A DNA stretch of 64,000 nt from an uncultured Alteromonadaceae bacterium (lineage in GTDB: Bacteria; Pseudomonadota; Gammaproteobacteria; Enterobacterales; Alteromonadaceae), in the NCBI GenBank assembly GCA_947501935.1, contig CANMXU010000011.1, forward strand, positions 62,001-126,000. The letters run 5' to 3'. Of this stretch, positions 25,729 to 33,452 are shown piece by piece; the stretch's first letter is position 1, and every line of letters begins with the position of its first letter. Below the pieces are notes generated by a model. That model did no database searches and was not told the origin of the DNA. It was given only the letters and a program-made list of their open reading frames with translations. A program made the translations under genes and the position numbers.

Positions 25729-26733
25729 ATGCTCGCTCACTTGTTAGAAAGAATAGATAAAAGTCAATTTGAAACCCTTTCAGAGGATATCAAATTGTCA
25801 TTTTCTGAACATAGAGAGTGGATGCGAAAATTAAATATTGCTGTAATGTCTAAAGATAAATTGCTTGATAAATCATTTATCGCTCAAGATGCCCATCTAC
25901 ATTGTAAGTTCGGTAAATGGCTGACATATATTTTGTCTGATGAAACCTTTCGGCACGGCTATTTTTTAAAAATTGACCAATTACATCAAGAAATTCATAG
26001 CTCTGCAAGAGAGCTTATTGAAGTTATTGACGGTGAAAGTGTGGAACGTTTACCAAAGTATGAAAACTTTTTAGCCATTCAAAAAATATTTTTTGATGAA
26101 GTTATGCAAATATTTGAATTTGCCGTTATTAACAAGCATCACTTTGACATAACCACAAAACTAATGAATCGCAGAGCCGTAGGTGTGGTGTTAGCGCATG
26201 AGCATCAATTAATGCAACGATGTGATAATTTTGATTGTTGCATTGTGCTTGCAGATATCGATAAGTTTAAAAATTTTAATGATACTTATGGCCACGATGT
26301 TGGAGATAGGGTGCTTGAACATACCGCAGCTACTTTGCAAGAGTCGCTGCGACGTCATGATACTGTTGCTCGTTTCGGTGGCGAAGAGTTTTTATTTGTG
26401 CTTCCTGATATGCAATTAGCTGACGCTGAAAAAACCATTGAACGCATCAGAAATAAGCTAGCAATTGCGACTATAGCCCATCAAGGCCAAGATATTGGCG
26501 TAACTGCATCATTTGGTATAACTCAGTTATGCCGATATTATGATATTAATGACTCAATTAAGCGAGCTGATATCGCCTTGTATCATGCTAAGAACTTAGG
26601 CCGAAATAGAGCTGTATCTATAGATATTGAACAAATACCAGATAATGGTGGTAAAGCTTATCAAGACCTTTCAAAGCAAGAACGAATAGACTTGTTTAAA
26701 AAAAATTGTAAAGCTGTGGTAACTAACGAATAA
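25729..26733 (+). CDS. dgcZ: Diguanylate cyclase with N-terminal CZB zinc-sensing domain (DgcZ-like)
   Basis: A 334-residue soluble protein. The N-terminal domain has the CZB zinc ligand pattern: His28, Cys59 in HCKFGKWL, His86 and His90, as in E. coli DgcZ (YdeH). The C-terminal GGEEF domain has ADIDKFKNFNDTYGHDVGD and the active site RFGGEEF (about 222-228), so it should make cyclic di-GMP. In E. coli, zinc binding to CZB inhibits the cyclase and so biofilm polysaccharide production. It lies inside the glucan locus with its own upstream region, and no functional link to glucan use can be read from the sequence. The 30-residue tail after GGEEF is polar and unremarkable. Confidence 0.9.
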   Translation: MLAHLLERIDKSQFETLSEDIKLSFSEHREWMRKLNIAVMSKDKLLDKSFIAQDAHLHCKFGKWLTYILSDETFRHGYFLKIDQLHQEIHSSARELIEVIDGESVERLPKYENFLAIQKIFFDEVMQIFEFAVINKHHFDITTKLMNRRAVGVVLAHEHQLMQRCDNFDCCIVLADIDKFKNFNDTYGHDVGDRVLEHTAATLQESLRRHDTVARFGGEEFLFVLPDMQLADAEKTIERIRNKLAIATIAHQGQDIGVTASFGITQLCRYYDINDSIKRADIALYHAKNLGRNRAVSIDIEQIPDNGGKAYQDLSKQERIDLFKKNCKAVVTNE

Positions 26734-26770
26734 ACGCTGAAATGGCAATCTTTCTGAGCGTATAAAACTA

Positions 26771-26808
26771 AAGCCTCAGGTAATTAAACTTTGAGTGACC
26801 TAAGGCTT
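26771..26808. terminator. Hairpin between the convergent cyclase and GH17 genes
   Basis: AAGCCTCAGGT pairs with ACCTAAGGCTT (10 of 11 positions) around a 16-base loop. It lies between convergent genes and can serve both. Confidence 0.55.
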
Positions 26809-26833
26809 AGTTAAGGTTTAGTTAAGGCTTAGT
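26801..26833. repeat. Three tandem 11-bp units (TAAGGYTTAGT)
   Basis: TAAGGCTTAGT, TAAGGTTTAGT and TAAGGCTTAGT lie head to tail. The first unit overlaps the right arm of the hairpin at 26771-26808, so the repeat offers alternative right arms for that stem. Confidence 0.85.
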
Positions 26834-26842
26834 TATTGCGTG

Positions 26843-27904
26843 TTATTTATCTGCTCTCAATACTGCTTTTGGCGTTCGATCAACATTAAATAAGCCCCAA
26901 TGCTTTTCAGCGCCGTCAAGATTAGCGGGGTTACCTTTCCATGGCTCGTCAAAGGCTTCGAAAAAGAAAAAGGTGGTATTCGTTGCTTTAGCCCAAGCTT
27001 TAATGTCATTAAAATAGCGTTTTTGATTAGCTTCATTAGCTTGGTTTTTAAATTCTTTCGCTGTGGTTGCCCAGCCGCCTTCTAATACTGCAATTGTGCT
27101 ATTGGGTAATGCTTGGTGAACATCTTCAAGGTTTTTAATGGTGTAGGCGAGTGCTTCATCGATAGTTTTATTTTCCCAAGCAGGGTAGGTATGTACGCCA
27201 ATAAAATCAACTTCAGCGGCTAATGGGGCACCGTCACGTATCCACCATTCATAATTATCAGCAACGGTTACTGGCTGATTAATGCTTTTTTTCACGTATT
27301 GCACATAGTTAATAACACTGTCTAAGGTAACCATGTGGTCGTTCCAGTCAACCAAAGCCTCATTGCCAACATTAACGGCAATAACAATGTTGGCGTAGTT
27401 ATTGGCCAAGTGGATAGTACGTTTAAGCTCTTTTAGGTTGTTTAGCTTATTTGTGGCAAGCTCTTGCTTAGGAATAGGGTGCTCTAACCAAGCGCAGCCT
27501 AGGTGGTTACTTACCTCTGCTTCTAACCATGCGCCTAATAATACTTTAATTGGTAACTTATGCTGCTGGATTAGTTTTAAGGTGGTTGCGGAGTTTTCGC
27601 CGGAATCATAAAGCCGAATGAGGGTTAAATCATGTTTCAGTAAAATATTTAAGTCTTCAAGGATTTGTGCATCACTGGGATTAATAGCCCCTTGTCCGCG
27701 GTCGGGGTGTTGCCCCTCTCTAAAGCCAGAATAGGCTACTGCCATGGTTTCTCCCTGCAATAAGCTACTTGGCTGTTGCTCATAGCCCACCTTGGAGAAA
27801 GCATGGCTTGAAAGTAGTAGCATAAATATAAATGGGAGTAGTGTGATTAAAACTTTGTTGCTTAGCTTATAACTCATCTTATGCCTTAATTTGTAGGTGA
27901 TCAT
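26843..27904 (-). CDS. Exported GH17 beta-1,3-glucanase-like enzyme
   Basis: A 353-residue protein with a signal peptide (hydrophobic core about 18-33, cleavage after AFS near 37). It has the GH17 (beta/alpha)8 barrel motifs: acid/base in NVGNEALV (Glu182), HTYPAW (239-243), nucleophile in VLEGGW (Glu275) and a C-terminal FFFEAFDEPWKG. GH17 enzymes cut or transfer beta-1,3-glucans. Bacterial members of this size often act as exo- or transglycosylating enzymes on laminari-oligosaccharides. Its closest relative in the window is the signal-less GH17 at 37.8-38.9 kb (shared AYSGFREGQ/CYSGYRDGQ start and FEAFDEPWKG end), so the locus holds a periplasmic and a cytoplasmic version. A terminator separates it from the GH16 gene upstream. 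Confidence 0.9.
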   Translation of the reverse strand: MITYKLRHKMSYKLSNKVLITLLPFIFMLLLSSHAFSKVGYEQQPSSLLQGETMAVAYSGFREGQHPDRGQGAINPSDAQILEDLNILLKHDLTLIRLYDSGENSATTLKLIQQHKLPIKVLLGAWLEAEVSNHLGCAWLEHPIPKQELATNKLNNLKELKRTIHLANNYANIVIAVNVGNEALVDWNDHMVTLDSVINYVQYVKKSINQPVTVADNYEWWIRDGAPLAAEVDFIGVHTYPAWENKTIDEALAYTIKNLEDVHQALPNSTIAVLEGGWATTAKEFKNQANEANQKRYFNDIKAWAKATNTTFFFFEAFDEPWKGNPANLDGAEKHWGLFNVDRTPKAVLRADK

Positions 27905-27941
27905 ATAAAACCTTTCTAATTGTGAACTTTAATGGCGAATT

Positions 27942-27984
27942 TTAAATTTCTAACTTAAATCCCGAACTTAAATTTCTAACTTAA
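27942..27984 (-). repeat. 17-bp direct repeat upstream of the exported GH17 gene
   Basis: TTAAATTTCTAACTTAA occurs exactly at 27942-27958 and 27968-27984, starting 26 bases apart. It lies 40-80 bases upstream of the GH17 start, in the only DNA available for its promoter. It could be an operator pair or a simple slippage repeat. Confidence 0.7.
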
Positions 27985-28033
27985 GCTGTAAAATTAAATT
28001 TCAGCGCTAGCATTTTCGCCGTTAAATAAAAAA

Positions 28034-28067
28034 AGCACCTTACCTTTGGGAGAAAAAGTAAGGTGCT
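28034..28067 (-). terminator. Intrinsic terminator of the multimodular GH16 gene
   Basis: On the minus strand a perfect 10-bp stem AGCACCTTAC/GTAAGGTGCT is followed directly by TTTTTTTATTT. It lies 88 bases after the GH16 stop codon and separates that gene from the exported GH17. Confidence 0.93.
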
Positions 28068-28154
28068 AAAATAATGGGAGTTCTCTAGTTCTTGTTATGA
28101 TTAATAGTGCTTGGTTTTTAGGCCGCTATTTAGAGATATTCCCTTTCATATTCA

Positions 28155-31100
28155 TTAATCGGTAATATTTCCGAAGGTGATATTATCAAAGTAACTTACA
28201 GTTTCACTTGCTCGACCTGCATCAAAATCAGGAAATACAATTACTGAAGTAATACCAATGGTTTCTGGTGTTCCTATACGGCTAGTAAAATCGAAGGTTA
28301 GTTCTTCCCATTCATTCACTTTAGTATTTGGCACCTTTAATTCAGCTTGTGCAGCAGCACCTACTGAAAATTTCAAGCCAACGTCGCTTATAACTGACTT
28401 ATATACCATGATTTTTACAATACTGTTGGTTGCGTCCATGGTAAATGTCGGTGTTCCGCCTGCAGTTTCAGTACCAGCCCAAGCTGCACCAGCCTGTCTT
28501 GCTGTAAACTGAGCAACGACTGCTGAGTCATTAACTGATGATGAACCAGGGTTAGCAACAAATTCAAGCGCAGGGTTATCGACGTTTTCAAAAACAGCCC
28601 AAGTAAAGTCAGCACCTAAGCCACCAGCTTCAAAATCAAATGGTGTACCAACGGCGGTAAAATTACCGGTAACAACTTCACCACCACCGTCTCCAGCTTC
28701 TGCAGCAGGTGGAGTGAAGTCATCAAAGTAAAAGGTCCAGTTTGCAGCATCACCAGCGACATCACCCATTACACCATTTTCAAAAATCAGTGTTAAACGT
28801 GTTTCACCAGTACTTGAGCTGCCACTGAAGTCAAAGCTTAACTCTTCCCAACCAGAGCCGGTATGGTTCGCTGTTTTTTCATTATTCATGTCGTCAAATT
28901 TAACCAATACCGGTACTGCGCGTTGTGACCATACTTTCATGGTAATTACGCTGTTTTCTGGTATGGCTACTGGCGTATCAAAAGTCATCGTTGACCCGCC
29001 CCATGTTTGACCCGCACCTTTTAGCATTTGGCCAACTTGCGCACTGGTATTAATACCATTTGATTGTGGGTTAGCAATAACACTTGCTACGCCGCCATCA
29101 AAATCACTAAAAGTATATGATGCTGCTGACGCTTCAAAATCAATGGCTGAACCGTCACTTGGCGTATCGTCTACTGGAGTATCGTCTACAGGGGTATCGT
29201 CCACTGGAATGTCTTCACCTAGCTGCCAGCGAATATTGTCTAACTGGAAGGTAATACCTTGTTGATTGCCCCATGTTGGGAAGATAACTAAACCGGTGTT
29301 TGTTGATTTAAGGTTTAAGCCTTGGTTGGCTAAATCATCAACTGCTAGCGTGATAGTTTGCCATTCACCGTCACCGTTTACATTTAATACACGGTCGCCT
29401 GTACCGCATGGACTGATGCAATCAACTTTATAGGTAAAGCCAGTAGTATCGGCCTTAATATCAAAAATTAAATTACCACCGCTAAACGAGCTTAAGTCAA
29501 CCGGTTGAGCAGATTGAATATAAAATACACCGTCGCCACCATCAGCATTAAAGGTAACTTCCATCACAGTGTCATGGCCAGTTTCACCGCTGTCAACAAG
29601 CTGCCAATTAACGTGATTAGCCGTATCGCCAGTGTAATAATCACTGCTTACTACGTTATCCCAGCCACCGGCACCATTGGTCCAAGTTTCTTCATTAACG
29701 CTATCAATAAATACATCAAGTACTTCTACATCAATTTCAACAGCTGGCGCTTTTATGCCACAGCCATTGTTGTTTTTATGACCACAAACCACTTGAATAT
29801 TATCTATTTGAACATGAGCAGCACCGCTAAATTCAACAATAAATAAGTTATTTACAGCTGCGGTGTTAAGTGGTTGATCACCAGAGTTTGCGGTAAATTC
29901 GTTCACCGGAACAGATAAAGATATCCAAGTATCTTTCGCTAAATCAGCCACTGCTAGATTTTTAAAACCTAATGCCGGCCAGACGCTGTCCATTTTGATC
30001 GAAATAGTACTGTCATTAGGAGTTACAGCGCTGTCGATATAAAGGTCGAATTTGATTTCACCTGCACCAAGTTTCCACCATTCAGCCGAATTTCCCATGC
30101 CGTATAGGTCGAATATTTCGCCGTCAGTTGCACTAATTGCGATGTTACCCATATCACCGGTGGTAATATCTAAAACCGTACCGTGATCACCACCAATATC
30201 TTGCTCAACAACGGTAATGCCGCCATTATCCCAAGCAACACCTACTTGTAAACCACGCGTAACTGTTTCGCCGTTTAGCTCCCAACTTAATTCACTTATA
30301 CCGTCGTCAAATAATGTTTGACTGGCAACAAAAACGCTTTGTGCTGCAGGAGCTACAACAGTTGAGTTAATATTGTTAGCACAACCAGTTCCTGTTTCTT
30401 CACCGCTATCACATTGATATACACGCACATAATCTACTAACATTTCTGCTGGAAATACTGTGTCATCGTTTGGTGAACCCGGCCAGTTACCGCCTACTGC
30501 TAAGTTAAATAATAAATGGAAGTCTTGATTAAAAGGCGCATCAGGAGCAGAAACATAACCTTGCTCATCATCAGCGTAAAAATAGCTCCACCAGGTATCT
30601 GAAGTTACTGTTGCGTAGTGTACGTCATCAATAAACCAGCGAATTTCGTCTTGTTCCCACTCAATAGCATAGATGTGAAATTCATCAATTGGCGTTCTAT
30701 CGCCATTGCCGCCGGCGCTAGTATTAAGTGGCCAAGGCATACCATAATGCAAGGTGCCGTAAGTCACATCATCAGTAACGCCAGGACTTACCGCTTCCAT
30801 AATGTCTATTTCACCACCTGATGCCCAACCGCCATAAGCGCTATCGGTTGGTAACATCCAAAATGCTGACCATAACCCTTGGCCAACCGGAGTTTTTACA
30901 CGTGCTTCAATACGGCCGTATTTAATATCAACTTTATTATCGCTACGCATGCGACCAGAAGTATAAGGATAACCACTAGTAGGCTCTTCTTTAGCACTGA
31001 TAATTAAATTACCATCAGCTACGGTAATGTTTTCACCTTTGTACCACTGCTCTTCATTATTGCCCCATGCAGTAAGGCCATATTCTGCGCCATCACCTGA

Positions 31101-31568
31101 TTGAATATTCCAGTTGTCAGTGTTTAAGCTAGTACCGTCAAATTCATCACTCCAAACCATGGTCCATTCACTACCTGAACTGGCCACGGCAACGGTGATC
31201 ACAAACGATTGTGATACTTCATCTTTACCATCAGAAGTGGTTATGGTGACATCATGGTCACCAACATCAGCTGATGAAGGGGTGCCTGATAAAACCCCAG
31301 AGGCAGAATCAAATGTTAACCAGCTTGGTAACACGCTTGCTGACATAGTAAGTGTATCGGCAGTGTCGCCGTCACTTGCCATAAAGGTATAGCTATATGC
31401 TGCTTGTGGCTGCGCCATTAATTCTGGCGTGCTATCAATGGTTGGTACCTTATTAATTTCAGGGTCGATCCATGCGGGTGCATCGGCATCCGTTAGACAG
31501 CCTGTTAATGATAAGGCAATACTGGAAACCAGTAATAGCTGTGGAAATTTGTTTAATTTCTTCTTCAT
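28155..31568 (-). CDS. Multimodular GH16 laminarinase lipoprotein with C-terminal carbohydrate-binding modules
   Basis: An 1137-residue protein. The signal peptide ends in a lipobox LTGC (Cys24), so it is a lipoprotein, probably on the outer membrane. An Ig-like He_PIG/cadherin-type domain follows (about 40-128), then a GH16 catalytic domain (about 135-385) with the active-site motif GEIDIMEAV: nucleophile Glu253, Asp255, acid/base Glu258. Four beta-sandwich modules come next. The first two carry paired cysteines (CGHKNNNGC and DCISPCGTG areas); the last two are related to each other, each starting FDFEA and containing the NPQSNGINTSAQVGQ / NPGSSSVNDSAVVAQ stretch. PVDDTP repeats form a linker. 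It should make the first cuts in laminarin at the cell surface. Confidence 0.92.
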   Translation of the reverse strand: MKKKLNKFPQLLLVSSIALSLTGCLTDADAPAWIDPEINKVPTIDSTPELMAQPQAAYSYTFMASDGDTADTLTMSASVLPSWLTFDSASGVLSGTPSSADVGDHDVTITTSDGKDEVSQSFVITVAVASSGSEWTMVWSDEFDGTSLNTDNWNIQSGDGAEYGLTAWGNNEEQWYKGENITVADGNLIISAKEEPTSGYPYTSGRMRSDNKVDIKYGRIEARVKTPVGQGLWSAFWMLPTDSAYGGWASGGEIDIMEAVSPGVTDDVTYGTLHYGMPWPLNTSAGGNGDRTPIDEFHIYAIEWEQDEIRWFIDDVHYATVTSDTWWSYFYADDEQGYVSAPDAPFNQDFHLLFNLAVGGNWPGSPNDDTVFPAEMLVDYVRVYQCDSGEETGTGCANNINSTVVAPAAQSVFVASQTLFDDGISELSWELNGETVTRGLQVGVAWDNGGITVVEQDIGGDHGTVLDITTGDMGNIAISATDGEIFDLYGMGNSAEWWKLGAGEIKFDLYIDSAVTPNDSTISIKMDSVWPALGFKNLAVADLAKDTWISLSVPVNEFTANSGDQPLNTAAVNNLFIVEFSGAAHVQIDNIQVVCGHKNNNGCGIKAPAVEIDVEVLDVFIDSVNEETWTNGAGGWDNVVSSDYYTGDTANHVNWQLVDSGETGHDTVMEVTFNADGGDGVFYIQSAQPVDLSSFSGGNLIFDIKADTTGFTYKVDCISPCGTGDRVLNVNGDGEWQTITLAVDDLANQGLNLKSTNTGLVIFPTWGNQQGITFQLDNIRWQLGEDIPVDDTPVDDTPVDDTPSDGSAIDFEASAASYTFSDFDGGVASVIANPQSNGINTSAQVGQMLKGAGQTWGGSTMTFDTPVAIPENSVITMKVWSQRAVPVLVKFDDMNNEKTANHTGSGWEELSFDFSGSSSTGETRLTLIFENGVMGDVAGDAANWTFYFDDFTPPAAEAGDGGGEVVTGNFTAVGTPFDFEAGGLGADFTWAVFENVDNPALEFVANPGSSSVNDSAVVAQFTARQAGAAWAGTETAGGTPTFTMDATNSIVKIMVYKSVISDVGLKFSVGAAAQAELKVPNTKVNEWEELTFDFTSRIGTPETIGITSVIVFPDFDAGRASETVSYFDNITFGNITD

Positions 31569-31650
31569 GTTGTTCCGCCTTTATTGTATTTATTTGAACT
31601 TTACTATTTCAAAATTACAGAAAGGCTGATGGAAAAGTAGTCAAAATCGT

Positions 31651-31680
31651 TCAAGCGGACTAACCGAGAGGTGAAATGAA
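31651..31680 (-). promoter_or_regulatory. Candidate LytTR-type direct-repeat site facing the multimodular GH16 gene
   Basis: On the minus strand TTCATTTCA (31672-31680) and TCCGCTTGA (31651-31659) begin 21 bases apart, 83 bases upstream of the GH16 start codon. The longer alignment TTCACC-N10-TCCGCTTGAAC matches the site upstream of the other GH16 gene at 12 of 17 left-hand positions. Confidence 0.6.
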
Positions 31681-31763
31681 CTACCACGCTAATTTGATGT
31701 TTAAAAAGTAAGGCATGAAATTGTTTGAACTTGGCTACACCCTGCTAATTACTTGCCTAAGCA

Positions 31764-31815
31764 TCCGCTCTAAAAATTATTATTTTCTTATTTACCGCAC
31801 CCTCAGTCCGTTTTA
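31764..31815 (+). promoter_or_regulatory. Candidate LytTR-type triple direct-repeat site facing the GH16-phosphorylase-GH17 operon
   Basis: TCCGCTCTA (31764), TCTTATTTA (31786) and TCCGTTTTA (31807) begin 22 and 21 bases apart on the plus strand, ending 115 bases before the GH16 start. The 12-mer TATTTACCGCAC here (31789-31800) recurs exactly at 41169-41180 with the same spacing to the next TCCG. Confidence 0.65.
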
Positions 31816-31929
31816 ACTCGTTTTGATTGTCATTCCTTCTGGCTACTCTATGGTTGAATGTAATTATTAAATACCCAACAACAAACGCACAACATTGTGC
31901 ATGTAGTTTTGTTTAAGGTTTGAGAAAAA

Positions 31930-33399
31930 ATGAAAAAAAAATTACCAACTAATTGCTTGAAAACAACCTTGCTATCAATGGCTATTGGCTTTGCATTATC
32001 TGCTTGTACAACAGACGAAGATAAAAACTCAGCTAATTTAGCTCAAGCACCTCAGCCATTATCAGCTGATAGAACACTTGCAGAGCCAACAACTTCGCAC
32101 GTATTTAATCGCAATGTTGTTTGGGCAGTTAATGTTGGCGGCGAGCAGTATCAAGCTATTGATGGCATTACTTATCAAGCTGATAACTTAAAACTAACAA
32201 GTAATAAAGGCAGCATTAATACAATTAAAGGCTCACAAGACAGTGAACTTTTTAAAAGTTATCGTTCGGGTGATTTATCTATAAAGCAACCTTTGGAAAA
32301 TGGCCGTTATGAGCTGATATTAAAATTTGCTGAACCAGAAAATATTGCTACTGGCGAGCGCGTGTTTGATGTTTATGCCCAGAATAAACTTGTTATTGAC
32401 GAGCTTGACGTAAAACTTGCCCGCGACGGTAAACACAAATCTGCGTTAGTGCGAAGTGTTCATAATGTAATAGTCACTGATGGACAGCTTAATATTGAGC
32501 TAAAGGCCTCAAAAGGTCAGGCGCTGTTAAATGCTATTATTGTTCGTAAAACCACAACAACATCGGTTCAAGCGTCGTCATCAACTACATCAGTTAACTT
32601 AGCAAAGCCTATCAAATCAAAGCATTGGCAGCTGGTTTGGAGTGATGAATTTAATTACCAAGGCAAACCAGACTCAACAAAGTGGAGTTATGATATTTGG
32701 CCTGCGCGTAAAGTAAATGATGAAGACCAAACTTATACCGACCGCTTAAAGAATGTAGAGGTTAAAAACGGTAACTTAGTTATCACCGCTTATAAAGAAG
32801 ATTACAACAACGCCAATTATACCTCGGGCAGAATTCACTCCCAGGGTAAAGGTGATTTTTTATATGGTCGAGCTGAAGTAAGAGCCAAACTGCCGGCAGG
32901 GCAAGGTACATGGTCTGCCATTTGGATGTTACCTAGCAACCCATTTAAATATTCCACTTCTTGTGCACAAGATGACGATTGGCAAGGCAGTTCAACCTGT
33001 GACGCGTGGCCAAACTCTGGCGAAATAGACATCATGGAACATGTTGGTTACGACATGCAAACCATTCATGGCACGGTTCATAACAAGGCTTATTATTGGG
33101 CTAATTGGGAACAACGCAAAGCGAGTATTGAAGGTGAAAATGTTGAGCAAGCATTTCATTTATATTCAATAGAATGGACTCCTAACGACATCACAGTGTT
33201 CTTTGATGATACCCCGTATTTTTATTATTCAAACGAGTCAACCGGCTGGCAGGCTTGGCCATATGATCACCCTTATCACGTCATTCTTAATTTAGCGATT
33301 GGCGGTGCATGGGGAAGAGCTGGCGGACCAATAGATGACAGTATCTTTCCCGTAGCAATGGAAATTGACTACGTGAGAGTTTTCAAAGCAACACCTTAA
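31930..33399 (+). CDS. GH16 laminarinase lipoprotein with N-terminal malectin-like domain
   Basis: A 489-residue lipoprotein (lipobox LSAC, Cys26). Residues about 62-207 look like a malectin/CBM57-type domain (VWAVNVGGEQY, ENGRYELILKFAEP, GERVFDVYAQN), a fold that binds glucose oligosaccharides. After a Ser/Thr-rich linker the GH16 domain (about 232-489) has SGEIDIMEHVG with nucleophile Glu365, Asp367 and acid/base Glu370, and the WSDEFNYQGKPD start typical of endo-beta-1,3-glucanases. It should act on laminarin at the cell envelope. It is first in an operon with the phosphorylase gene 54 bases downstream and two GH17 genes. Confidence 0.92.
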   Translation: MKKKLPTNCLKTTLLSMAIGFALSACTTDEDKNSANLAQAPQPLSADRTLAEPTTSHVFNRNVVWAVNVGGEQYQAIDGITYQADNLKLTSNKGSINTIKGSQDSELFKSYRSGDLSIKQPLENGRYELILKFAEPENIATGERVFDVYAQNKLVIDELDVKLARDGKHKSALVRSVHNVIVTDGQLNIELKASKGQALLNAIIVRKTTTTSVQASSSTTSVNLAKPIKSKHWQLVWSDEFNYQGKPDSTKWSYDIWPARKVNDEDQTYTDRLKNVEVKNGNLVITAYKEDYNNANYTSGRIHSQGKGDFLYGRAEVRAKLPAGQGTWSAIWMLPSNPFKYSTSCAQDDDWQGSSTCDAWPNSGEIDIMEHVGYDMQTIHGTVHNKAYYWANWEQRKASIEGENVEQAFHLYSIEWTPNDITVFFDDTPYFYYSNESTGWQAWPYDHPYHVILNLAIGGAWGRAGGPIDDSIFPVAMEIDYVRVFKATP

Positions 33400-33452
33400 A
33401 AGAATTAACATTAAAAGTAGTAGATATACCTCTAGTTTAGGTAGGAATTAAT

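Noticed and set aside
25729..26733. The diguanylate cyclase as a member of the glucan regulon
   Set aside because: Its upstream region lacks the phased repeat motif and nothing else links it to glucan use; position alone is not enough.
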